Part shown: positions 7,672 through 16,221 of the stretch, piece after piece
Numbering within the stretch: the first letter of the stretch is position 1
How the letters are laid out: every line of letters begins with the position of its first letter
Source: Bacteroidota bacterium
GTDB lineage: Bacteria; Bacteroidota; Bacteroidia; Chitinophagales; UBA10324
Assembly: GCA_018267315.1 (NCBI GenBank)
Contig: JAFDYS010000040.1
Coordinates: forward strand, 1-43,835
Direction of reading: 5' to 3'
Length of the DNA: 43,835 bases
Made by a program: the position numbers and the translations under genes
The notes under the pieces: model-generated
What the model was told of the DNA's origin: nothing
What the model saw: only the letters and a program-made list of their open reading frames with translations
Database searches by the model: none

Positions 7672-9618
7672 ATGAAGAAAGTATTCCTTTCAACCTTTAT
7701 CAGCATTCTTTTAACCCTCCGCCTGTTTGGTCAGTCTCCCATTTTCAATAGCATCTATTGGGGCACATATTTCAACGACAACACCCATTTCCCCACATTC
7801 AATTATTCAGGAACTGACCTGATTGATCAAATTGCCGTTGAAGGGCAGTCGGGGTCCGTTTACGTGGTAGGGCAATCGTTTGCTCCCCCCTTAAATAGTT
7901 CCATACCGGTTTGCGCCGGTACCCACAGCATTGCCCTGGGAGGAGGTAATGGTTATCTGGCGAAATTCAATCGCTGCGGAGACCTTCTATGGTCGACCTA
8001 TTTAGGTGAAAAGACGCTTTGCCTTTCGCTTGATTATGAGAATGGCAAAACGGTCATTTATGTCGCCGGAAATATTAAAGAGGCCGGGTTGCCAGGACAA
8101 ATTGCTTTTACCTGTGATGACAGTCCTGCCGGGGTTTTTCAAGCAGCCAATGACGATCATTCCGATTGCTTTATTGCAAAGTATGAAGATCAGGATACTG
8201 CAGTTGCCATGCTGAGGTGGACTTACCTCGGTGGCACAAAACCCGATGCATTATCCGGTGGTGAAACCATCTACAGCATAGATGTATATAACCATCATGT
8301 TTATGTTGTGGGAAGCACAACAAGCACTAATCTTCATGCCGGGGCTTTGCAAATGTTTGATAGTACCAAATCAGCCGGAGCCGATGACGGGTTTATTGCG
8401 CAATTCGACAGCCTTCTAAGTAAGCTTGAGTTTTTTACGTATGTAGGCGCAGAAGGGGTTGACCGCTTTCATGATGTCAAAGTAACCGGAACAGGCAGTA
8501 ACATCAGAATTTATGCAAGCGGCACTACAACCAGCACCACCGAAATAGCTTCAGGAACCGGCTTCGACCAAACTTATGAAAGCCCTGATGATGCTTTTCT
8601 TCAGCGGTGGGACAAAAATGGCAGTGATGGTATTTTCACCAAGACCTGGGGAACTTACATTGGAGGCAATGGTGATGAACATAGCCGGGTTGCGAACATT
8701 GATAAGAATGAAAATATTTTTCTCTCCGGTTTCACACGAAGCACCAACTTCCCTGTAAGCACATATGCCTATGATACCGTTTTCGGAAAAACCGGAAATT
8801 CAAGCAAGGCAGCAGACTCATACGTGATCAAGATCAACAGTGCCGGAGGCAAAGAATGGTCTACGTATTTCGGTGGCAGTAAAGATGAGCGAGCCAGTTC
8901 GCTGGCGATTTTTAAGAGACAAGGAGTACAGTATGTGGCGATAACGGGATTTACATCTGCAGACAGCAGCTCCTTCCCTTTAGCAAATCCCATTCAAACC
9001 CGGTTGAACGGGAATAATTCCACTTCCTATACCGATGCCTTTATTGCTGTTTTCGATGACCTGCCATCCGGTCAACAGCAACATTTGATTCAATCTACTT
9101 ATATCGGCGGTTCACTCGCAGAAGGAATTCAAACCGGAAAAAGTTATCACCCTTTTATTGCAATGGGGCCGAACAGAGAAATATATTTTGTAACGGCCAC
9201 CAAGAGTAATGACATTGATGCTGTGGTCGGCAATGAATTTCAGCATTTGATTCAACCATATACCGGAGGCAGCGATGCCTTTATAGCGAAATTGATTGAC
9301 TCAGTAAATTTCAATCAGAAGGGCTGCACTTTTTTTGCTCCCCAGAAAACCTCAGAACCTTCGATAAACCAGGAAATCGCGGCCTATCCTGTGCCTGCAG
9401 CGAACCAGGTCATGCTTCGACTTAGTACAGATAATGCCGGAGAAGTATCAGCAGAAATTTTCAATTCACTGCAGCAACTTGTTTCCACCCAACAATTATC
9501 ACTTGATGAAGGCGATAATCTGGTTCCTCTCGATTTGTCTCACCTATCAAGTGGTATTTATTTGATTGTTATCAGGAAAGGAGATCAACTTCTGCAAAAG
9601 AAAATCGTAAAGGATTAG
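7672..9618 (+). CDS. Secreted SBBP-repeat beta-propeller protein, T9SS type A
   Basis: I chose the ATG at 7672 because it begins a clear signal peptide (MKKVFLSTF... ending at LFGQ); an in-frame TTG eight codons upstream would spoil it. The 648-aa product has a series of blades built around a Trp-(S/G)-Thr-Tyr-(hydrophobic)-Gly-Gly turn, such as WSTYLGE, WTYLGG, FTYVGA, WGTYIGG and WSTYFGG. Each is followed by a Val/Ala-rich strand and a GFT or GST turn. This is the SBBP pattern found in Bacteroidota secreted propellers. The last 80 residues (AYPVPAAN... ending KKIVKD) are a type A T9SS sorting domain, so it should be exported and anchored or released at the surface. No catalytic residues are recognisable; the ligand is unknown. 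A paralogue follows directly downstream. Confidence 0.85.
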   Translation: MKKVFLSTFISILLTLRLFGQSPIFNSIYWGTYFNDNTHFPTFNYSGTDLIDQIAVEGQSGSVYVVGQSFAPPLNSSIPVCAGTHSIALGGGNGYLAKFNRCGDLLWSTYLGEKTLCLSLDYENGKTVIYVAGNIKEAGLPGQIAFTCDDSPAGVFQAANDDHSDCFIAKYEDQDTAVAMLRWTYLGGTKPDALSGGETIYSIDVYNHHVYVVGSTTSTNLHAGALQMFDSTKSAGADDGFIAQFDSLLSKLEFFTYVGAEGVDRFHDVKVTGTGSNIRIYASGTTTSTTEIASGTGFDQTYESPDDAFLQRWDKNGSDGIFTKTWGTYIGGNGDEHSRVANIDKNENIFLSGFTRSTNFPVSTYAYDTVFGKTGNSSKAADSYVIKINSAGGKEWSTYFGGSKDERASSLAIFKRQGVQYVAITGFTSADSSSFPLANPIQTRLNGNNSTSYTDAFIAVFDDLPSGQQQHLIQSTYIGGSLAEGIQTGKSYHPFIAMGPNREIYFVTATKSNDIDAVVGNEFQHLIQPYTGGSDAFIAKLIDSVNFNQKGCTFFAPQKTSEPSINQEIAAYPVPAANQVMLRLSTDNAGEVSAEIFNSLQQLVSTQQLSLDEGDNLVPLDLSHLSSGIYLIVIRKGDQLLQKKIVKD

Positions 9619-9711
9619 TGACAATCCGCGATATTGCTTCAGCGTAATCTTTTCTGGAGTATTCATCGGCATTGAATGTCTGAACAGAAGTTTCGTTGCT
9701 AATATTTTATC

Positions 9712-11664
9712 ATGACAAAAAAAATCAACCTCAGCCTGCTGCTTGTGACAGCTATGCTGCAAACACTTCCGGCACAGAGCCCATTATTCAATGCCGTTTA
9801 CTGGGGTACGTATTTGCAGGACAATCAGCATTACCCTGCATTTAACTATGCAAATACTGATTTGATTGACCAGGTTGTTGTTGATGACAAAAACCCTGAA
9901 TCCATCTATGTTGTGGGGCAATCCTTTGCACCGCCGAAAACTAACATTGATGCCTGCGCCGGAACCAAAACCATAAAGCTCGGTTCCGGTGATGGCTATC
10001 TGGCCAAATTCAACCGATGCGGCGAATTACAATGGTCAACATTCATTGGGGATTACGTGCAATGTCTTGCACTGGATATTCAAAGCGGCAAAACCATAAT
10101 TTACGTTGCCGGCAACATTACTGTGCAGGGAATGAACGGTCCCTCCGCGTTAAAATGTGACGGAAGCAGCAGTCCGATTTTTCAGCCGTTGAATGACGAT
10201 AATACAGATGCCTTCATCGCCAAATTTCAGGACGATGATTCCGTTGCCACTTTACTCCGATGGACTTACTACGGCGGAACAAACGTCAACTCTATTTCAG
10301 GAGCAGAAGACATCCTGGGATTGGCCATTTACAATCACACTCTATTTGCAGTTGGAAATACCAATAGCACCGATCTTGGCAATGGAGCACTTCATAAATC
10401 CGACAGCACCTACGGCAGCGGTTCCGGTGACGGGTTCATTGCACAATTTGACAGCATGCTTAGTACGCTCAAATTCTTCACCTATGTTGGCGCCAGCGGC
10501 AATGACCGTTTTCATGATGTGAACATCTATGCACCGGCGAATGGCAACATGGCCGTTTATGCAAGCGGCACCACCGGCAGCTCAGGTCAGATTGCATCAG
10601 GCACCGGTTTCGATCAGAGCTACAATGGAAATGAAGATGCCTTTCTGCAAAAGTGGGAAGACACCGATGGCGACGGGCTATTCACAAAAACATGGGGCAC
10701 CTACATCGGAGGTACAGGCGGTGAGCATGGGCGATTCATGCAAACGGATAAAACAGGAAATGTTTACCTCACAGGTTTTACACAAAGCACGGATATGCCT
10801 GTTACCTCCCTTGCGTACGACCTCGTGTTCGGTGCTGATGGAAGCCCCAGCACTTCAGCGGATGCTTATGTTATTAAAATAAACAGCAGCGGGGGTAATG
10901 TGTGGTGCACCTACTTAGGAGGAAAGAAAGACGATACGGCCAACGGCTTAACGCTTTTCAAAAAAAGCGGAACCTCCTATGTCGCCATCTCGGGTCTTAC
11001 AAAAGCCGCCAGTAACTTTTTCCCGTTAGTGAATCCTTTGCAGGATAAATTAAACGGCAATAACAACAATCAATACTACGATGCTTTTGTTGCAGTGCTC
11101 ACTGATGTTTCATCATCTCAGCAGCAACTTGCCCAGTGCACCTACATGGGCGGCTCCAATGCTGAAGGGGTGCAAACAGGTGTGAGCTACCATCCTTCGA
11201 TTGCCATGGGACCCAACAAAGAAATGTACCTGGTAACGGCCTCTTTGAGCAGCGATATCAATACGGTGGTGGGCAGTGAATTCAAGCACCTGATTCAACC
11301 TTACATTGGGGGATCTGATGCCTTCATTGCAAAACTGGTGGACTCGACAAACAGCAGCCAGACGGGTTGCACATTTTTGCAGCGCACCGGCGCCACTACG
11401 GCATTTGATGATAACGGATTGCTGCTTTATCCAAATCCGGCGCAAGACATCGCAGTTGTGGAATTATTTTCTTCGGTAAATGAAGAATCCGTGACCCTGC
11501 AATTAGTGAATTCGCTCAACCAGGTTGTAACCACGCAACACCTCAACATGCCTGAAGGAAAAAACATCGTGTCACTCAACCTGAGCGGGTTACCGGATGG
11601 CATTTACTTCCTGCTTATTCGGCAGAAAGAAAAAACACTCGTTCAAAAACTGGTGAAAGATTAA
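9712..11664 (+). CDS. Secreted SBBP-repeat beta-propeller protein, T9SS type A (paralogue)
   Basis: This 650-aa protein is clearly homologous along its entire length to the preceding gene, sharing the opening QSP(I/L)FN, the string of W(S/G)TY(L/I)GG blades and the ending (V/I)QKLVKD, so the pair arose by tandem duplication. The signal peptide is MTKKINLSLLLVTAMLQTL ending near PAQ. The C-terminal 75 residues (LLYPNPAQD onward) form a type A sorting domain. The blade cores are well conserved, while loops between blades, the probable ligand-contacting surfaces, differ. The gene follows 93 bp after the first. Its stop codon lies inside a TTAA that is also the stop of the convergent accD gene. 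Function is unknown beyond a secreted propeller. Confidence 0.85.
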   Translation: MTKKINLSLLLVTAMLQTLPAQSPLFNAVYWGTYLQDNQHYPAFNYANTDLIDQVVVDDKNPESIYVVGQSFAPPKTNIDACAGTKTIKLGSGDGYLAKFNRCGELQWSTFIGDYVQCLALDIQSGKTIIYVAGNITVQGMNGPSALKCDGSSSPIFQPLNDDNTDAFIAKFQDDDSVATLLRWTYYGGTNVNSISGAEDILGLAIYNHTLFAVGNTNSTDLGNGALHKSDSTYGSGSGDGFIAQFDSMLSTLKFFTYVGASGNDRFHDVNIYAPANGNMAVYASGTTGSSGQIASGTGFDQSYNGNEDAFLQKWEDTDGDGLFTKTWGTYIGGTGGEHGRFMQTDKTGNVYLTGFTQSTDMPVTSLAYDLVFGADGSPSTSADAYVIKINSSGGNVWCTYLGGKKDDTANGLTLFKKSGTSYVAISGLTKAASNFFPLVNPLQDKLNGNNNNQYYDAFVAVLTDVSSSQQQLAQCTYMGGSNAEGVQTGVSYHPSIAMGPNKEMYLVTASLSSDINTVVGSEFKHLIQPYIGGSDAFIAKLVDSTNSSQTGCTFLQRTGATTAFDDNGLLLYPNPAQDIAVVELFSSVNEESVTLQLVNSLNQVVTTQHLNMPEGKNIVSLNLSGLPDGIYFLLIRQKEKTLVQKLVKD

Positions 11665-12530
11665 GACCTGGCTGAAGATGCGGGAAGCGCCATCAGCATT
11701 TCAATCATGTCGCTCAACCGCTGTTTCAATTCCTTGCGGTCAATTATAAAATCAAGAAAACCGTGTTCGAGTAAAAACTCTGATCGCTGAAATCCTTTTG
11801 GCAAATCTTTCTTAATCGTTTCCTTAATCACGCGCGGGCCGGCAAAACCAATCAACGCATCCGGTTCTGCCATATTAATATCGCCGAGCATCGCATATGA
11901 GGCAGTAACACCACCTGTAGTAGGATCGGTCATCAGTGAAAAGAAGGGAAGTTTCGCTTCGGACAATTGCGTGAGCTTGGCGGAAGTTTTAGCCATTTGC
12001 ATGAGTGAGAAGGCGCTCTCCATCATTCTGGCACCGCCGCTCTTGCTGATGATCAGCAACGGCAATTTTTTCTGAACACAATAATCAATCGCTTTTGAAA
12101 TTCTTTCGCCAACCACACTTCCCATTGAACCGCCGATGTAGTTGAAGTTCATACAGGCGCATACCATCTTGTTCCCGTTTACTTTTCCCACCCCTACTGT
12201 AATAGCTTCTGTCACGTCAGCTTTCTTTGCCGTTTCTTCCAGCCGCTCCTTGTACGTCTTCAGGTCCTTAAAGTGCAGGTGATCTTTCGGGCGAAGGTTT
12301 TCAAATAACAACTTGCATTCACCTTCATCAAAAATCACTTCGAAATATTCCGTTGAATTAATCCGCGGATGATAGCCGCAATTGGGACAGACGTATTTAT
12401 TACCCCTGAGATCCGCTGACGGAATCGCCTTTTTGCATGACGGGCATTTCCACCAAACGCCTTCCGGCACCTCAAGTTTTTCTTCGGTGCTGGTGGTAAT
12501 TCCTTCCTTCGTGCGCCTAAACCAGGACAT
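11661..12530 (-). CDS. accD: Acetyl-CoA carboxylase carboxyltransferase subunit beta
   Basis: The 289-aa protein is the beta half of the carboxyltransferase that moves the carboxyl group from carboxybiotin to acetyl-CoA, giving malonyl-CoA for fatty-acid synthesis. An N-terminal zinc ribbon has four Cys at residues 29, 32, 48 and 51. The crotonase-like core follows with SGGARMMES and the (D/P)TTGGVTASYA segment typical of AccD. Length matches the family (280-305 aa). It lies 95 bp downstream of the aldolase gene on the same strand and could be read through from it. Directly upstream of the ATG, TTTGCAGC suggests a very short leader or a leaderless transcript. The stop overlaps the stop of the convergent propeller gene. 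Confidence 0.96.
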   Translation of the reverse strand: MSWFRRTKEGITTSTEEKLEVPEGVWWKCPSCKKAIPSADLRGNKYVCPNCGYHPRINSTEYFEVIFDEGECKLLFENLRPKDHLHFKDLKTYKERLEETAKKADVTEAITVGVGKVNGNKMVCACMNFNYIGGSMGSVVGERISKAIDYCVQKKLPLLIISKSGGARMMESAFSLMQMAKTSAKLTQLSEAKLPFFSLMTDPTTGGVTASYAMLGDINMAEPDALIGFAGPRVIKETIKKDLPKGFQRSEFLLEHGFLDFIIDRKELKQRLSDMIEMLMALPASSARS

Positions 12531-12625
12531 GCTGCAAAACTTTTAATCTTCCAATTCTTTTAAGGCAACATCAAAGTTCCCTTTGCTCATCATCTTAAGG
12601 GTAGCGGGGATTGCAGTGATCGATA

Positions 12626-13702
12626 TCAGGCAAGATCAATTTGCTTCTCAAGATATACATCCTGAATTGCATTGAGCAGTTCCACTCCGTCTTTCATCGG
12701 CTTCTGAAATGCTTTCCTTCCTGAAATGAGTCCGGTACCTCCGGCGCGCTTATTCACCACAGCAGTGTAAACGGCCTCTGCGAGGTCGCTTGCTCCTTTT
12801 GATTCGCCTCCCGAGTTGATTAGACCTGCACGACCCATGTAACAATTAACCACCTGGTAACGGCACAGGTCAATCGGGTGATCGGTGGTGAGTTCGCGAT
12901 AAACTTTCGGATGGGTTTTACCAAACTTCAGCGCTTCATACCCTCCGTTGTTGGTCGGAAGTTTCTGCTTGATGATATCCGCCTCAATGGTAACTCCGAG
13001 ATGATTGGCCTGCCCCGTGAGATCGGCAGAGGTGTGATAATCCACTCCGTCTTTTTTGAATGCTGAATTTCTCAGATAGCACCAAAGGATCGTCGTCATT
13101 CCAAGTTCGTGCGCCATTTCAAAGGCCTTGCTCACTTCCTGAATTTGCCTTGTTGATTCATCAGAACCGAAATAGATGGTTGCACCAACGGCCACTGCAC
13201 CTAAGTTCCAGCATTCTTTTATGGTTCCAAACATGATCTGGTCATATTTATTCGGATAGCTCAGGAATTCATTATGATTGATCTTAACGATGAATGGAAT
13301 TTTGTGCGCATACTTCCTTGATACCGCGCCCAGCACTCCGTATGTAGAAGCCACGGCATTGCATCCGCCTTCGATGGCCAACTTCACAATGTTTTCAGGA
13401 TCGAAGTAAATGGGATTGGGAGCAAAGGATGCCCCGGCACTGTGTTCGATGCCCTGATCAACCGGAAGTATGGACAGATATCCGGTTCCGGCAAGCCGAC
13501 CGTTATTATATAGCACCTGCATGTTGCGCAGCACCTGATTGTTGCGGTTTGAATTTGCCCACACGCGGTCCACGAAATCCGGACCGGGGGCATGCAGCAT
13601 CTTTTTATCTACTGTGCCGCAAGTGTGATTGAGCAAATATTCTGCTTTGTCTTCCAGAAGGGTTTGAACTTTTTTTAGCGTCTCTGATGTCTTGCCTGCC
13701 AT
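12626..13702 (-). CDS. fbaB: Class I fructose-bisphosphate aldolase (FbaB/DhnA family)
   Basis: The 358-aa protein matches the bacterial/archaeal-type class I aldolase (DhnA family, about 350 aa in E. coli FbaB), which cleaves fructose-1,6-bisphosphate through a Schiff base in glycolysis and gluconeogenesis. Characteristic segments are [11 protein letters not shown] (about 79-90), [10 protein letters not shown], the [10 protein letters not shown] strand, and the phosphate-binding [13 protein letters not shown] and [13 protein letters not shown] loops near the end. Lys245 in ADIIKQK is my best candidate for the Schiff-base lysine; this is inferred from family position. It is unrelated to the zinc-dependent class II enzyme. 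A TATCTTTG promoter box precedes it and accD follows. Confidence 0.93.
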   Translation of the reverse strand: MAGKTSETLKKVQTLLEDKAEYLLNHTCGTVDKKMLHAPGPDFVDRVWANSNRNNQVLRNMQVLYNNGRLAGTGYLSILPVDQGIEHSAGASFAPNPIYFDPENIVKLAIEGGCNAVASTYGVLGAVSRKYAHKIPFIVKINHNEFLSYPNKYDQIMFGTIKECWNLGAVAVGATIYFGSDESTRQIQEVSKAFEMAHELGMTTILWCYLRNSAFKKDGVDYHTSADLTGQANHLGVTIEADIIKQKLPTNNGGYEALKFGKTHPKVYRELTTDHPIDLCRYQVVNCYMGRAGLINSGGESKGASDLAEAVYTAVVNKRAGGTGLISGRKAFQKPMKDGVELLNAIQDVYLEKQIDLA

Positions 13703-13739
13703 ATACTAATTGAGTTTAGGTTTTAAAATGAGTAGTCCG

Positions 13740-13747
13740 CAAAGATA
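13740..13747 (-). promoter_or_regulatory. -7 promoter box for fbaB
   Basis: Minus-strand TATCTTTG, identical to the box before rpsO, lies 37 bases upstream of the aldolase ATG and would give a leader of about 30 nt. The -33 region is not recognisable. Confidence 0.55.
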
Positions 13748-13799
13748 ACTAAGGAGTTTTAGTGTTCAGGAATTGCCTCACCACTTTACGCGCGGCATA

Positions 13800-14672
13800 C
13801 TATTTCAATGCGGCAATGGATTGATGAAGTTGGCGGAAATATTCCGGCGCCTTCAGCATCCGGCTGCCATACCATGAAAACATTTCGCCATCCACTAATA
13901 ACACTTCGGCATGCGGGAACCACTTTTTCATATCATCCGCATGTTGCCAGCGAAATGGAAAGGGCTCCGATGAAAGGAACAGAAAGTCAGGATTCTTTTC
14001 CTGCAATAAGTCACGGGAAATTTGGGGATAGCGCTGCAAATTGCCGAATACGTTTTCAAATCCGGCCTTCCCCAGCATGTGATGAATGAAGGTGTCACCA
14101 CCAATCGTCATGAGCGGATCATTCCATATGAGATAGGCGCAGGTAAGTTTGGAGTTTAAATTCTTCGGCTTGATACCCTTTGAATCAGTGCGCCATTCCC
14201 GGAATGCATTTTTAATTTTTTCAGTCCGGGCCAAAGCCGCTTCCTGCTTACCGGTAATCTCACCAACGGCATGCATCATCACATAAGCATCATTCAGCGT
14301 TTTCACATCACTGATCCATACAGGAAATAATTTTGCCAGTTCGTCAATCTGCTCTTTCGCATTTTCTTCCCGGTTGGCGATGATCAAATCGGGATTGAGT
14401 GAAGCGATTTGATCGCGATGCAATTGCTTGGTGCCTCCCACCTGTGTTTTGGCACGTAACCATTTTTGAGGATGAACGCAAAATTTGGTGATGCCGATCA
14501 CTTCGTCATCCAGCCCCAGATCGGCAAGTAATTCGGTTTGTGAAGGAACCACTGAAATGATTCGGGACGGAGGAAATGAAATCTCCACTTCTCTTCCGAG
14601 TTGATCAGTAAAATATCGTGTATTCCTGATGGTCAATTTCGAATTGAAATTTGCTGTAGCGCAACACCGCAC
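13800..14672 (-). CDS. BtuF-like helical-backbone binding protein without signal peptide
   Basis: The 290-aa protein has the fold of periplasmic cobalamin/iron-siderophore binding proteins (BtuF/FecB, COG0614). After a short leader comes TDQLGREVEI, PSRIISVVPSQTELLADLGL, then NPDLIIANREEN, a long helical backbone, and a C-terminal half with GGDTFIHHMLGKAGF and NPDFLFLSSEPFPF. Unlike classical BtuF it has no signal peptide or lipobox, so it may be cytoplasmic or act as a salvage or sensor protein. The frame begins with a GTG that shares one base with the stop of the upstream cystathionine-beta-synthase-like gene, implying translational coupling. An internal TTG (Leu14) is an alternative start. 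Corrinoid is the likeliest ligand because close relatives lacking signal peptides are usually annotated as cobalamin-binding. No transporter genes accompany it. Confidence 0.75.
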   Translation of the reverse strand: MRCCATANFNSKLTIRNTRYFTDQLGREVEISFPPSRIISVVPSQTELLADLGLDDEVIGITKFCVHPQKWLRAKTQVGGTKQLHRDQIASLNPDLIIANREENAKEQIDELAKLFPVWISDVKTLNDAYVMMHAVGEITGKQEAALARTEKIKNAFREWRTDSKGIKPKNLNSKLTCAYLIWNDPLMTIGGDTFIHHMLGKAGFENVFGNLQRYPQISRDLLQEKNPDFLFLSSEPFPFRWQHADDMKKWFPHAEVLLVDGEMFSWYGSRMLKAPEYFRQLHQSIAALK

Positions 14673-16048
14673 TAGCGGGCCATGGCGCGAATAATATCGC
14701 TCTTCGTTACAATGCGCATGTTGTTCAGATTGTCGAAGGTAATGACGGCATTGGTGCCCGATCTGAATTCCGGTTGTGATGAATCAATCACAGTGTAGAG
14801 TTTGTCAATGGGCATGTCGCTGCTTACTACGGGAAAAGCCGGATCCATCACATCACGCACCGTAGCCGATTTGATGTTATGATCCTTCAGCAATTTGCCA
14901 AGCAACCCGGATTCACTGATGCTGCCCACCATTTTGCCTTCTTCCATTACCGGCATCTGGTCAATATCGTTTGCAGTGAGCAATGAAACCGCTTCGGCCA
15001 CATTCTTCTCCGCACTGATGGAGATGATGTTCTTATTTACCTGCGAATCTATGATGTCGCGAACCGTTTTAACTTCAAGCCAGCCCCGGTCACGCATCCA
15101 TTCATCATTGTAAATTTTGCCGACGTAGCGGCTGCCGTGATCAGGAAAGATCACTACCACCAGATCATCTTTCGTAAGCCGGTCTTTCAATTGAATCAGG
15201 CCCTGCAGGGCGCTGCCGCAGGAATAGCCGACAAATATTCCCTCTTTGCGCGTGATCTCCCGCGACATTAATGCCGCATCTCTATCCGAAACTTTTTCAA
15301 AATGATCTATCAAACTGAAATCATAATTAAGCGGAACGATGTCCTCACCAATGCCTTCCGTGATGTAGGGATAAATTTCATCCGGATCAATCTTTCCTGT
15401 TTCATGAACCGCCTTGAGAGTGGAGCCATACGTGTCAATCGCCCACACTTTGATGGCAGGATTTTTTTCTTTCAGAAATTGCGCGCAGCCGGTAATTGTT
15501 CCACCTGTACCTGCCCCTGCCACAAAATGGGTTAGCCGGCCTTCGGTTTGTTCCCATATTTCCGGTGCGGTGCTTTGGTAATGCGCCAGGCGGTTGTCGA
15601 GATTATCGTATTGATTGACATACCAGCTGTTGGGGACTTCCGATCCCAGTCTTCTTGATACGCTGTAATAGGAACGCGGATCATCCGGATCAACATTCGT
15701 AGGGCACACAATTACTTCAGCACCCATGGCCTTGAGGATGTCGGCTTTTTCTTTGGATTGTTTGTCAGTGGTAGTGAAAATGCATTTGTATCCTTTTGCA
15801 ATCGCAGCCAGCGCCAGTCCCATTCCGGTATTACCTGATGTTCCTTCAATTATGGTTCCGCCCTTTTTTAAGAGTCCTTTTTTTTCTGCCTGTTCAACCA
15901 TCTTGATACCGATCCTGTCTTTAATGGAATTGCCGGGGTTGAATGTCTCAACCTTAGCCAACACGGTTGCCGGAACATCCACGACCACCTTGCTCAATTT
16001 AACCATGGGAGTATGTCCGATGGTTTCAGTAATGTGATTGAAATACAT
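14672..16048 (-). CDS. Cystathionine beta-synthase / cysteine synthase with CBS-domain pair
   Basis: The 458-aa protein has a PLP-dependent beta-family core (about 1-320). The Schiff-base Lys lies in PGNSIKDRIG (about residues 38-47), the Asn/Thr loop is EGTSGNTGMGLA, and the phosphate-binding loop is GAGTGGTITG. A tandem CBS-domain module (about 335-458) follows, with SAEKNVAEAVSLLTANDIDQMPVMEEG as the first repeat. This is the architecture of heme-less bacterial cystathionine beta-synthases, which condense serine (or O-acetylserine) with homocysteine or sulfide. The N-terminal heme-binding extension of animal CBS is absent. The gene is coupled to the downstream BtuF-like gene through a one-base overlap, perhaps linking sulfur amino acids with cobalamin. 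Whether it is Cbs or an O-acetylserine sulfhydrylase with CBS domains cannot be settled from sequence alone. Confidence 0.9.
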   Translation of the reverse strand: MYFNHITETIGHTPMVKLSKVVVDVPATVLAKVETFNPGNSIKDRIGIKMVEQAEKKGLLKKGGTIIEGTSGNTGMGLALAAIAKGYKCIFTTTDKQSKEKADILKAMGAEVIVCPTNVDPDDPRSYYSVSRRLGSEVPNSWYVNQYDNLDNRLAHYQSTAPEIWEQTEGRLTHFVAGAGTGGTITGCAQFLKEKNPAIKVWAIDTYGSTLKAVHETGKIDPDEIYPYITEGIGEDIVPLNYDFSLIDHFEKVSDRDAALMSREITRKEGIFVGYSCGSALQGLIQLKDRLTKDDLVVVIFPDHGSRYVGKIYNDEWMRDRGWLEVKTVRDIIDSQVNKNIISISAEKNVAEAVSLLTANDIDQMPVMEEGKMVGSISESGLLGKLLKDHNIKSATVRDVMDPAFPVVSSDMPIDKLYTVIDSSQPEFRSGTNAVITFDNLNNMRIVTKSDIIRAMAR

Positions 16049-16221
16049 GCTGCAAAGTTGTTACGAATCCGCTGATTTGCAACCGGGCATTCCCCCGTTT
16101 CTGCCCTGGACTATTTGAGAAGAAGCTAAATAATCGGCCAAGTGGGCAATTTTGTCGTTGGCAAATCGGGGGTCGCATTAAAATCACTTAATTTGCGCGC
16201 CGTTAAAACTTGAATCAACAT

